From Sphingomonas guangdongensis (GTDB lineage Bacteria; Pseudomonadota; Alphaproteobacteria; Sphingomonadales; Sphingomonadaceae): DNA of 64,000 bases. Numbering within the stretch: position 1 is the first letter of the stretch; each line of letters opens with the position of its first letter. The position numbers and the translations under genes were made by a program. Shown here in pieces: positions 56,507-64,000 of the stretch. A model generated the notes under the pieces. The model saw nothing but the letters and a program-made list of their open reading frames with translations. It did not search any database and was not told the DNA's origin. The stretch is from positions 124,001 to 188,000 of the forward strand of contig NZ_OBMI01000002.1 of NCBI RefSeq assembly GCF_900199185.1. The letters are read 5' to 3'.

Positions 56507-58689
56507 TCGACGCGGCGGAAGCGGTTCACCAGAAGCTCGTCCGGCGGCTGCGCGAGCGCGACCTGCCGGCGATCGGCGTGGAGCGGGGCGGCCTGACGCT
56601 CACCGACCTGGCCGAGCTGTTCCATTCGCAGGTGGCGAGCCGCCAGCTCGACCGGCTGTCGCGCCGGCTGCAGGCGCGCGGCGAGGGCTTCTACACGATC
56701 GGCAGCTCGGGCCATGAGGGCAATGCCGCGGTCGCCCGGGCGGCGCGGGTCACCGACATGGCGTTCCTGCACTACCGCTCCGCCGCGTTCCAGATCGAGC
56801 GGTCAAAGCAGCTTCCCGGCGAGACGCCGACCTGGGACATGCTGCTGAGCTTCGCCGCCTCGTCGGAGGACCCTATCGCGGGCGGGCGGCACAAGGTGAT
56901 CGGGTCGAAGCGGCTGGCGATCCCGCCGCAGACCAGCACCATCGCCTCGCACCTGCCCAAGGCGGTCGGCGCGGCGTTCGCGCTCGGGCTCGCGCGGCGG
57001 ATGGGGGTGGCGCCGAGCGTGCCCGCCGATTCGGTGATCATCGCGAGCTTCGGCGATGCGTCGGCGAACCATTCGACGGCACAGGGCGCGTTCAACACCG
57101 CCGGCTGGGCGGCGCACCAGGGCACGCCGCTGCCGATCGTGTTCCTCTGCGAGGACAACGGCATCGGCATCTCGACGGCGACCCCGCACGGCTGGATCGA
57201 GGCGCAATTCCGCGCCCGGGCAGGGCTGCACTACGTCGCCTGCGACGGAACGGACGTGGTCGACGCGTACCGCGGCGCGCGCGCGGCAATCGATCATGCG
57301 CGCCGGACCAAGCGCCCGGTGTTCCTCCACATGAGCACCGTCCGCTTGTACGGCCACGCCGGCAGCGACGTGCAGGCGACCTACCGCCAGCGCGCCGCGA
57401 TCGAGGCGGAGGAGGAGCGTGACCCGCTGCTCCGCACCGCCGCCTATCTGCTCGCCGACGGCGTGCCGGCCGATGAGCTGCTGGCGATCTACGATCGGGC
57501 GGAGGCGACGCTCGCGCGCGCGGCCGAGCTGGCGATCGCGCGGCCCAAGCTCGACAGCGCGGCGGCGGTGATGGCGAGCATCGTGCCGCCGCCCGCATCG
57601 CCGCCCCCTGCCCGTGCCCCGTCGACTGAGGAGCGCACCGCGCTGTTCGCGCGCGACGCCGGCCAGATTGACAAGCCGCAGCACATGGCGCGGCTGCTCA
57701 GTTGGGCGCTTGCCGACCTGATGCTCCAGCACCCGGAGATCGTGGTGGCGGGGGAGGACGTCGGGCCGAAGGGCGGCGTCTACAACGTCACCGCGCGGCT
57801 GCACGAGCGGTTCGGGTCGGCGCGCGTCGTCAACACGCTGCTGGACGAGCAGTCGATCCTGGGACTCGCGATTGGATGCGGCCACGTCGGGCTGTTGCCG
57901 ATACCGGAAATCCAGTTCCTGGCCTATGTCCACAATGCGGAGGACCAGATCCGGGGCGAGGCGGCGACGCTGCCGTTCTTCTCGCAAGGGCAGTTCACCA
58001 ACCCCATGGTCGTCCGCATCGCCGGGCTGCCGTACCAGAAGGGATTCGGCGGGCACTTCCACAACGACAACTCGCTCGCCGTCTTCCGCGACGTGCCGGG
58101 GGTGGTGCTGGCGGTGCCGTCGAGCGGGGCGGACGCGGTCGCGATGCTGCGCGAGTGCGTGCGCCTGGCGCAAGAGGAGGGTCGGGTGGTCATCTTCATC
58201 GAGCCGATCGCGCTCTACATGACCCGCGACCTCCATGCGGAAGGCGACGGGCTGATGACCGCCATCTACGCATCCGACAGCACGCCGGTGCGGCTCGGCG
58301 AGGTTGGCGTTCACGATGACGGCGAGGCCCTCGCGATCGTCACCTACGGCAATGGCGCCTTCTTGTCGCGACAGGCGCAGCCGCTGCTCGCCGCGGCGGG
58401 GATCGATGCGCGCGTGATCGACCTGCGCTGGCTGGCGCCGCTGCCGGCCGAGGCGCTGCTGGCGGCGGTGGGCACGCGTCCCCGCGTGCTGATCGTCGAC
58501 GAGTGCCGGAGCACCGGATCGCAGAGCGAGGCGCTGATGGCCTTCTTCACCGAGAAGGCGCCGGACAAACGAGTCGCGCGCATCGCGGCGGAGGACAGCT
58601 TCATCCCGCTCGGCAAGGGTGCGACGCTGACGCTGCCAAGCCGCGACGGGATCGTGGCGGCGGCGCGGGCGCTGATCGCCCGTGGCTAG
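56503..58689 (+). CDS. Fused 2-oxoacid dehydrogenase E1 alpha-beta protein
   Basis: A 728-residue thiamine-diphosphate enzyme. Residues about 50-360 are the E1-alpha domain (FYTIGSSGHEGNAAVARAAR; SFGDASANHSTAQGAFNTAG, the thiamine-Mg motif; EDNGIGISTATP), and about 390-728 the E1-beta domain (VVAGEDVGPKGGVYNVTARL; NTLLDEQSILGLAIG; NSLAVFRDVPGVVLAVPS; and the Cys-free C-terminal domain). Alpha and beta subunits of branched-chain or pyruvate-type E1 are normally separate. No E2 or E3 gene is nearby. It likely decarboxylates a branched-chain or related 2-oxoacid, but the acceptor is unknown. Starts at GTG 56503, overlapping the EVE stop. Confidence 0.85.
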   Translation: MIDAAEAVHQKLVRRLRERDLPAIGVERGGLTLTDLAELFHSQVASRQLDRLSRRLQARGEGFYTIGSSGHEGNAAVARAARVTDMAFLHYRSAAFQIERSKQLPGETPTWDMLLSFAASSEDPIAGGRHKVIGSKRLAIPPQTSTIASHLPKAVGAAFALGLARRMGVAPSVPADSVIIASFGDASANHSTAQGAFNTAGWAAHQGTPLPIVFLCEDNGIGISTATPHGWIEAQFRARAGLHYVACDGTDVVDAYRGARAAIDHARRTKRPVFLHMSTVRLYGHAGSDVQATYRQRAAIEAEEERDPLLRTAAYLLADGVPADELLAIYDRAEATLARAAELAIARPKLDSAAAVMASIVPPPASPPPARAPSTEERTALFARDAGQIDKPQHMARLLSWALADLMLQHPEIVVAGEDVGPKGGVYNVTARLHERFGSARVVNTLLDEQSILGLAIGCGHVGLLPIPEIQFLAYVHNAEDQIRGEAATLPFFSQGQFTNPMVVRIAGLPYQKGFGGHFHNDNSLAVFRDVPGVVLAVPSSGADAVAMLRECVRLAQEEGRVVIFIEPIALYMTRDLHAEGDGLMTAIYASDSTPVRLGEVGVHDDGEALAIVTYGNGAFLSRQAQPLLAAAGIDARVIDLRWLAPLPAEALLAAVGTRPRVLIVDECRSTGSQSEALMAFFTEKAPDKRVARIAAEDSFIPLGKGATLTLPSRDGIVAAARALIARG

Positions 58690-59683
58690 GGAGACGCTGC
58701 TCCTCGTCTGCCCGGGCCGCGGCAGCTACGGCAAGGCGGAGCTCGGCAGCCTGGCGCGCTCCGGCGCCGACCTGTCCGCATTCGACGCGATCCGGCGCGA
58801 GAACGGGCGGGCGACACTCGCCGAGCTGGACGGTGCGGAGCGGTTCAGCCCCGGTGTCCACCTCGCCGGGCCGAACGCCGCACCGCTGATCTACGCCGGC
58901 GGGATCGCCGACGCCGCTGCGATCGATCGGGACCGGTACGAGGTGGTGGCGGTCACCGGCAACTCGATGGGCTGGTACACCACGCTTGCGGTGGCGGGCG
59001 CGGTTGGGGCCGAACAGGGCTTCCGCATTGCCGATGCAATGGGGGTCAACTCGGGCAGGCACGGAGCGGGCGGGCAGCTGGTGCTGCGTCTGCTCGACGA
59101 CGCGTGGCGGCCGGTGCCGGCATTGCGCGAGCGGTTGCTGGCGCTGGCCGAGACGACCGGCTGCGCGCTGTCGATCGATCTCGGCGGTGCGCTGGTGATC
59201 GCCGGGCCGGACGAAGGCTTGCGCGTCTTCGCCGACCGCGCGGACGTGGAGACCACCCGTCTTGCCGGCCACGGACCCTTTCACACGCTCCTGATGGCGG
59301 AGAGCAGCGCGGCGGCGGTGGCCGAGCTGCCGGCCAAGTGGTTCGGCAACCCGGACGTGCCGCTGATCGACGGACGCGGGCACATCTGGCGCCGCTGGGC
59401 GAGCGAGCCTGTCGCGATGTGGCGCTACACCTTCGAAGCGCAGATCCTGCAGGCGTACGACTTTGCGCTGGCGCTCACCGTGGCGCTCCGGGAGTTCGCG
59501 CCCGACCGGGTGGTGCTACTCGGGCCGGGCGACGTGCTGGGCGGGGCGATCGCGCAAATGCTGGTCGATCTACGGTGGCTCGGCATGGCGAGCCGCGAGG
59601 GGTTTGCCGAACGGCAGGCAAGCGACCCGTTCCTCCTGTCGATGGCGCGCCCCGAGCAGCGTACGCGGTTGATCGCACCGTAA
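58682..59683 (+). CDS. ACP S-malonyltransferase-like protein
   Basis: A 333-residue FabD-like acyltransferase. The nucleophile loop is GNSMGWYTTLAVAGAV (FabD has GHSLGE), and the catalytic His is in GHGPFHTLLMAESS. The N-terminal LLLVCPGRGSYGKAELGSLA is the family start. Overlaps the E1 gene by 8 bases (GTG 58682), so the two are co-translated. The Trp after GNSMG and the lack of the usual Gln in the first strand suggest a divergent substrate. It may load an acyl group made by the E1 protein onto a carrier; that is inference. Confidence 0.8.
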   Translation: MARETLLLVCPGRGSYGKAELGSLARSGADLSAFDAIRRENGRATLAELDGAERFSPGVHLAGPNAAPLIYAGGIADAAAIDRDRYEVVAVTGNSMGWYTTLAVAGAVGAEQGFRIADAMGVNSGRHGAGGQLVLRLLDDAWRPVPALRERLLALAETTGCALSIDLGGALVIAGPDEGLRVFADRADVETTRLAGHGPFHTLLMAESSAAAVAELPAKWFGNPDVPLIDGRGHIWRRWASEPVAMWRYTFEAQILQAYDFALALTVALREFAPDRVVLLGPGDVLGGAIAQMLVDLRWLGMASREGFAERQASDPFLLSMARPEQRTRLIAP

Positions 59684-59684
59684 T

Positions 59685-59766
59685 CGTCATCCCAGCGGAA
59701 GCTGACATCTATAGCGACTCCTGCATCGACCGCGACGAACAGACCCCAGCTTTCGCTGGAGTGACG
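59685..59766. repeat. 82-bp inverted repeat (CCCAGCGG type)
   Basis: Left CGTCATCCCAGCGGAAGCTG and right CCCCAGCTTTCGCTGGAGTG with ACG are inverted; the ends are CGTCA...TGACG. Sphingomonad genomes carry many GTCATCCCAGCGAAAGCTGG-type copies (from memory). Placed between the malonyltransferase gene and the Coq4 promoter. Confidence 0.65.
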
Positions 59767-59769
59767 GAC

Positions 59770-59798
59770 TTGCCTTTGTAACAAGCCTGCATCATACT
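59770..59798 (+). promoter_or_regulatory. Candidate promoter of the Coq4 gene
   Basis: TTGCCT (59770-59775), a 17-base spacer, and CATACT (59793-59798). The downstream operator-like palindrome starts at 59795 and so overlaps the -10 box. Confidence 0.5.
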
Positions 59799-59814
59799 GA
59801 CACCACTGTCAGTA
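59795..59814. promoter_or_regulatory. TetR-type operator-like palindrome
   Basis: Perfect 8-bp inverted repeat TACTGACA (59795-59802), spacer CCAC, TGTCAGTA (59807-59814). It overlaps the -10 box of the candidate promoter and lies 13 bases before the Coq4 ATG. The arm TGTCAGT and total length match many TetR-family operators. No tetR gene is in the window. Confidence 0.55.
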
Positions 59815-59826
59815 AGGATCAACCTA

Positions 59827-60588
59827 ATGGCCACCCAGCCGCTCTCCGCGCCCAACCCCGGCACGCCGCTCAAACGCGACTGGGGCACCGCTGTGCAGGC
59901 ATTGCGCCGATTGCTCGCGAATGGCGACGACACGGTGCAGGTCTTCCGTATAATGCGCGCGCTGAACGCGGATGCGAGCCAGAAGAACTACTGCAAGCTG
60001 ATCGCGACCGGGCAGGGCGGGCGGCTCGCCTACGAGCGGGTAGAGCTGTCGAAGCGGTTCAGCGACCGCGCGTGGCTCGACGCGTTGCCGGCGGGGAGCG
60101 TCGGCGCCGCCTACCGCGCCTTTCTCGACCGCACCGGCTTCTCGGCGCAGGGCCTGGCCGACATCAGCATGGCCGACCTCAAGCCCGACAACGCCATGAT
60201 CGCGCACCCCTATGCCTGGTTCGGGCGGCGCGAGCGCGACGTCCACGATATCTGGCACACGCTGACCGGCTATACGGCCGAGGAGCATCTGGGCGAGTTG
60301 TGCCTGGTCGCCTTCTCCTACGCGCAGACCGGCGGGCTCGGCTGGGGGGCGATCGGGCTGGCCGGCGCGCTCAAGAGCCTGCGGGTGACTGGCGGTACAG
60401 CGGTGCTGAAGGCGGTGTGGGAGGGCTACCGCCACGGCAAGCGCGCGCACTGGCTGGCGGGCGAGGACTACGAGGCCCTGCTCGCCGAGCCGCTCGACGC
60501 GGCGCGGCGGCGGCTGAACATCGCGGAGCCGGTGCTCTACCATCGGGCGCAGGCGGAGTTGCGGGCACGCGGCACGCAGGCGATCTGA
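59827..60588 (+). CDS. Coq4 family ubiquinone biosynthesis protein
   Basis: A 253-residue Coq4 protein. The zinc-type motif HDIWHTLTGYTAEEHLGE (HDxxHx11E) is the family hallmark. In mitochondria and alphaproteobacteria Coq4 is needed for ubiquinone formation, recently linked to ring decarboxylation/hydroxylation. Other conserved parts: YCKLIATGQGGRLAYERVEL, DLKPDNAMIAHPYAWFGRRE and CLVAFSYAQTGGLGWG. ATG 59827 follows AAGGA. The TetR-type operator suggests inducible or repressed expression, which is unusual for a housekeeping ubiquinone gene. Confidence 0.9.
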   Translation: MATQPLSAPNPGTPLKRDWGTAVQALRRLLANGDDTVQVFRIMRALNADASQKNYCKLIATGQGGRLAYERVELSKRFSDRAWLDALPAGSVGAAYRAFLDRTGFSAQGLADISMADLKPDNAMIAHPYAWFGRRERDVHDIWHTLTGYTAEEHLGELCLVAFSYAQTGGLGWGAIGLAGALKSLRVTGGTAVLKAVWEGYRHGKRAHWLAGEDYEALLAEPLDAARRRLNIAEPVLYHRAQAELRARGTQAI

Positions 60589-60634
60589 CCGCGGCGTTGC
60601 CGCCGGGGGGCGGGGGGCCTAAGCCGCCCGTCAC

Positions 60635-61690
60635 ATGCTAGCGCGCCTCGTTCTCACCGACTTCCGCAACCACGCGGCCGCCGGAATCGACGTCGCGGCG
60701 CCCTTTGTGGTCCTGAGCGGCGACAATGGTGCGGGCAAGACCAACGTGCTGGAGGCGGTGTCGCTGCTCGCGCCCGGGCGCGGTCTGCGCCGTGCCGCGC
60801 TGTCCGACATGGCGCGTCAGGGCGGGGCGGGTGGCTTCGGCGTTGCCGCGACGCTCGCCGACGCGGTCCAGATCGGCACGGGCACGCGCGGCGATGCGCC
60901 CGAGCGGCGGATCGTCCGCGTCAACGGCGCCGCCGCCGCCGCGACCAGCCTGGCCGAATGGCTGAGCGTGTTGTGGCTCACTCCGGCGATGGACCGGCTG
61001 TTCACCGCGCCGGGAAGCGAGCGCCGGCGCTTCCTTGATCGGCTGACGCTCGCGATCGCGCCCGCCCACGCCCATCACAGTGCGCGCTACGAGGCGGCGA
61101 TGCGTCAGCGCAACCGGCTGCTGGCGGAGGCGGCGAATGATCGCGACTGGCTCGGCGCGCTGGAGACAGCGATGGCGGAGCACGGCGCCGCGATCCAGGC
61201 GGCTCGCGCCGACCTGGTCGCTGCGCTTGCCGTTGCGCTCGCCGAGGCGCCCGGCGGGTTCGCGCGCGCAACCGTTGCAATCGACGGCGGCGAGGAGGCG
61301 GACCTCGCGCGCGCGTTGGCCGACGGTCGGCGCCGCGATGCCACCGCTGGCCGGACGCTGGTCGGGCCGCACCGCGCCGACCTTCTCGTCACCAACCAGG
61401 CGAAGGGGCAGGCCGCGTCGCTCAGCTCGACGGGCGAGCAGAAGGCGTTGCTGTTCGGGATCGTGCTCGCCCACGCCCGGCTGGTCGCCGCCCGTACCGG
61501 CCGCGCCCCCGTCCTGCTGCTCGACGAGGTCGCGGCGCACCTAGATCCGGTGCGCCGCGCCGCGCTGTTCGCCGCGCTCGCCGGGGTGGGTCAGGTCTGG
61601 ATGACGGGGACCGAGCGCGCGTTGTTCGCCGACCTGCCGGCAGGGGCCGCGCGCTTCACGGTGGACGCGGGCGAGATCATCCCTGACTAA
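60635..61690 (+). CDS. recF: DNA replication and repair protein RecF
   Basis: SMC-like ATPase that loads RecA at gaps. 351 residues. Walker A in [20 protein letters not shown] (residues about 29-37), signature [16 protein letters not shown], Walker B with [20 protein letters not shown], and the N-terminal [15 protein letters not shown]. Not beside dnaN or gyrB, as in many alphaproteobacteria. The ATG at 60635 is 46 bases after the Coq4 stop. Confidence 0.95.
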   Translation: MLARLVLTDFRNHAAAGIDVAAPFVVLSGDNGAGKTNVLEAVSLLAPGRGLRRAALSDMARQGGAGGFGVAATLADAVQIGTGTRGDAPERRIVRVNGAAAAATSLAEWLSVLWLTPAMDRLFTAPGSERRRFLDRLTLAIAPAHAHHSARYEAAMRQRNRLLAEAANDRDWLGALETAMAEHGAAIQAARADLVAALAVALAEAPGGFARATVAIDGGEEADLARALADGRRRDATAGRTLVGPHRADLLVTNQAKGQAASLSSTGEQKALLFGIVLAHARLVAARTGRAPVLLLDEVAAHLDPVRRAALFAALAGVGQVWMTGTERALFADLPAGAARFTVDAGEIIPD

Positions 61691-61763
61691 CCCCCGCTTA
61701 ACCAGTTAGGCGTATCGGTCGCAGGGCGAGCGGGCAGCAGATCGGCCCGCGTGGAGACCGCCG

Positions 61764-63119
61764 TTGACCAAGGAACTGCCCGCCCCCGGAACGCTCAGCG
61801 CCCGCATCGACCTGCCGGCGCGGCTGCGCGTCTTCGGTTTCGACGCCGCGGTGCTCGATCACGCCCGCGCCGCGTGGGAACTGATCGCCGAGGAGGCGAA
61901 CGCGATCGCGGGCGCCTATTGGGCGCAGTGGGTGGCGAGCTTCGGCGACCAGCGAAGCTGGGCCCCGCACGAGACGCAGCGCATGGTTGAGCTCGGCGCC
62001 GCCTTCCTTCGCAACCGCTTCCTCGACACGCGCGGCAACGCCTGGGTCGAGTCGGTCGAGCGTTCGGTCGCCGCCGCCTATGGTGCCGACGTCTCGCCGA
62101 CCGCACTTCGCTCCATGATCTGCGCCAGCGACAAGGTCGCGCTCGAAGTCCTGCTGAAGAAGGCGGCAGCGGGCGACGCCCGGCTGCCCGGCATGATCGA
62201 GGCGGTCATGCGCCTGTCGGCGCTGGAGGGCGACCTTACCGACAGCATATACACCGACCTGCGCAACCACAGTGACAAGGCCGCGCGCGACCGGCTCGCC
62301 GTTGATTTCCGCAGCACCATCGCTTCCTCCGTCGAGCTCGCGTCATCCAACGGCGTGTCGCTGCGCGACCAGGCGGGCGTGACCTCCGTCGCGGCGCGGG
62401 GCATGCTCGGCAAGACCAGCGAGGTCGCCGCCGCTGCCGAGCAGTCGGCGGTTGCGATGCGCGAGGCCGCGCAGACCGCCGCCGGACTGATCCGCGCGAT
62501 CGAGGATGCGCGGATGGAAGTAGAGGCCGCCGCCGAGATCGCGACCCGCGCGTCCAGCCAGGCGGGCACCGCCGTCGGCATGAGCGAGACGCTCTCCGAT
62601 CACGCCAAGTCGATCGAGTCGATTCTGGGGCTGATCCGCGACATCGCCGGCCAGACCAACCTCCTAGCGCTGAACGCCACGATCGAGGCGGCGCGCGCCG
62701 GTGACGCCGGCCGCGGCTTCGCGGTGGTCGCGCAGGAGGTGAAGAGCCTCGCCAACCAGACCGCGCGCGCGACCGACGACATCGCCGCCAAGATCGCGGC
62801 GATCCAGTCCGCGACCCGTTCGACCGTCGAGACCAACGCCAGCATCAAGGCGACCGTCGCCGAGGTGCAGGACAGCGCCTATCGCATTCGCGCGGCGATG
62901 GAAGCACAGGCCACCACCGTCACCGCGATCACCGCCAGCGTCGACGAGACCGCCCTCGCCGCCGATTCGATGTCCGCCACCATTGCTGCGATCCGCGAGG
63001 ATACGGAGGCGGTCGCCACCAACATCGACCGCGTCGGTCAGGGCTTCGCCAGCCTCGACGAGCAGCTCGGCTCGCTCAAGAGCAGCGCCGGCGACTTCGT
63101 CAGCAAGGTGGCCGCCTGA
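61764..63119 (+). CDS. Soluble methyl-accepting chemotaxis protein
   Basis: A 451-residue chemoreceptor without membrane spans. Residues about 1-170 form an all-helical sensor domain ([40 protein letters not shown]) with the size and layout of globin-coupled sensors, but I see no clear proximal His, so heme binding is uncertain. Residues about 195-451 are the MA coiled coil with the hairpin tip [20 protein letters not shown] and [23 protein letters not shown] 61764 is the likely start, with GGAG 8 bases before it. Likely senses a cytosolic cue. Confidence 0.85.
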   Translation: MTKELPAPGTLSARIDLPARLRVFGFDAAVLDHARAAWELIAEEANAIAGAYWAQWVASFGDQRSWAPHETQRMVELGAAFLRNRFLDTRGNAWVESVERSVAAAYGADVSPTALRSMICASDKVALEVLLKKAAAGDARLPGMIEAVMRLSALEGDLTDSIYTDLRNHSDKAARDRLAVDFRSTIASSVELASSNGVSLRDQAGVTSVAARGMLGKTSEVAAAAEQSAVAMREAAQTAAGLIRAIEDARMEVEAAAEIATRASSQAGTAVGMSETLSDHAKSIESILGLIRDIAGQTNLLALNATIEAARAGDAGRGFAVVAQEVKSLANQTARATDDIAAKIAAIQSATRSTVETNASIKATVAEVQDSAYRIRAAMEAQATTVTAITASVDETALAADSMSATIAAIREDTEAVATNIDRVGQGFASLDEQLGSLKSSAGDFVSKVAA

Positions 63120-63142
63120 GGCTTCGCGCGGGAGCGCCGCCG

Positions 63143-64000
63143 ATGCGCATCCTCCACGTCCTCGATCACGGGTTGCCGCTGCACAGCGGCTACACGTTCC
63201 GCACCCGCGCGATCGTGTCCGCGCAGATGCGACGCGGGCACCAGGTGGCGGCGATCACCGGCCCGCGCCAGCAGGCGCTCGACGTGCCGTTCGAGACCGT
63301 CGACGGCATCGACTTCTATCGCACGCCGCCGGTCAACACGCTGCCGGCACCCTTTGGTGAGCTGCGCGAGGTCGCGCACTTCGCCCGACGAATCGACGAA
63401 GTGGTGGCCGAGTTCCGTCCAGACGTCCTCCATGCCCACTCGCCCGTGCTCGACGCGCTCTCGGCACTGCGGGTGTCGCGCCGCCGCAACGTGCCGCTGC
63501 TTTACGAGATCCGCGCCTTCTGGGAGGATGCCGCGGTCGGGAACGGGACGGGGCATGAGGGATCGGCGCGCTACCGCGCGATCAAGGCGCTGGAGACCTG
63601 GACCGCCAAGCGGGTCGACGCGCTCGCCGTCATCTGCGCCGGGCTGCGCGACGACCTGATCGCGCGCGGGGTGGCGGCGGATGCGATCACCGTGTCGCCC
63701 AACGGCGTCGACCTGACGCTGTTCGGCGAGCCGCCGGCGCCCGATGCCGCGCTCGCCGCCGAGCTGGGCGTGGCGGACGCCGAAGTGATCGGCTTCATTG
63801 GCAGCTTCTACGATTACGAGGGGCTCGACACGCTCATCGCCGCTATGCCGGCGCTCGTTGCGCGGCGGCCGACCCTCCAGCTGGTGCTGGTCGGCGGCGG
63901 CCCGGTCGAGGAAGCGCTCCGCGCGCAGGCGGCGGCGTCACCGGCGGCGCACGCGATCCACTTTGTCGGCCGGGTGTCGCACGCGGTGGTGGAGCGCTAC
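63143..64000 (+). CDS. Exosortase-system-type glycosyltransferase, 3' end beyond window
   Basis: The first 286 residues of a GT4-like glycosyltransferase reach the window edge. The N-terminus MRILHVLDHGLPLHSGYTFR with TRAI is the start of the PEP-CTERM/exosortase A-associated glycosyltransferase family (Daro_2409-like), from memory. Further conserved parts: FRPDVLHAHSPVLDALSALR, LETWTAKRVDALAVICAGLR, VSPNGVDLTLF and VIGFIGSFYDYEGLDTLI with LVLVGGGPVEEALR, a normal GT-B nucleotide-binding half. The ATG at 63143 follows GGAG. It implies an exopolysaccharide/exosortase cluster just outside the window. Confidence 0.85.
   Translation, partial: MRILHVLDHGLPLHSGYTFRTRAIVSAQMRRGHQVAAITGPRQQALDVPFETVDGIDFYRTPPVNTLPAPFGELREVAHFARRIDEVVAEFRPDVLHAHSPVLDALSALRVSRRRNVPLLYEIRAFWEDAAVGNGTGHEGSARYRAIKALETWTAKRVDALAVICAGLRDDLIARGVAADAITVSPNGVDLTLFGEPPAPDAALAAELGVADAEVIGFIGSFYDYEGLDTLIAAMPALVARRPTLQLVLVGGGPVEEALRAQAAASPAAHAIHFVGRVSHAVVERY

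Overview
The window is 64 kb of high-GC bacterial chromosome from an alphaproteobacterium, most likely a sphingomonad (Sphingomonas or a close relative). The main grounds are a circularly permuted two-piece tmRNA with the tag ANDNEALAIAA, a Coq4-type ubiquinone protein, an ETC complex I accessory protein, a DUF3297 protein, an Oar-like TonB-dependent receptor, an exosortase-type glycosyltransferase, and many REP-like palindromes of the CCCCGG...CCGGGG kind. I see no prophage, plasmid, transposase, rRNA, tRNA or CRISPR array. The genus is an inference from gene content; no search was run.

Layout. 1-6.5 kb: a lipoprotein fragment, ppc (PEP carboxylase), and a run of small exported or unknown proteins whose convergent neighbours share CTAG stop codons. 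7.2-14.6 kb: the translation/transcription operon rimP-nusA-(tautomerase)-ylxR-infB-(membrane protein)-rbfA, interrupted by a REP-bounded GIY-YIG cassette. 15-20.7 kb: tdk, a small exported protein, an M50-type protease, then truB-rpsO-pnp. 20.9-24.7 kb: exported proteins, a serine beta-lactamase-like hydrolase, a cupin, a class II aldolase. 24.7-29 kb: REP pairs, the permuted tmRNA, an Rrf2 regulator, mscL, and a LemA/TPM/TPM/NUDIX operon. 29-41 kb: ETC subunit, hrpB, a HerA-like ATPase with a polyprenyl diphosphate synthase, chorismate mutase, PRC-barrel protein, uvrB, and a metallo-beta-lactamase-fold hydrolase. 41-53 kb: outer-membrane protein, a PAS-GGDEF-EAL-PilZ protein, ligA, a large TonB-dependent receptor, a LytS/LytTR-type two-component pair, bactofilin. 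53-64 kb: ABC-F ATPase, DUF3297, EVE protein, a fused 2-oxoacid dehydrogenase E1 with a malonyltransferase-like partner, Coq4, recF, a soluble chemoreceptor and the start of a glycosyltransferase.

Most genes are housekeeping. The novelty lies in the repeats and what they do to genes. A 409-bp element (9779-10187) has inverted REP ends around a GIY-YIG nuclease frame, and a 107-bp element (55053-55159) keeps the same ends and subterminal sequence without the gene, which looks like an autonomous/non-autonomous pair. A second family (three copies, about 105-137 bp) sits at convergent gene ends and supplies the last codons and stop of two unrelated proteins (both end VRPE). A third palindromic element lies in frame inside truB and adds about 37 residues to the enzyme. 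Two decayed genes carry TGA where Trp is expected.
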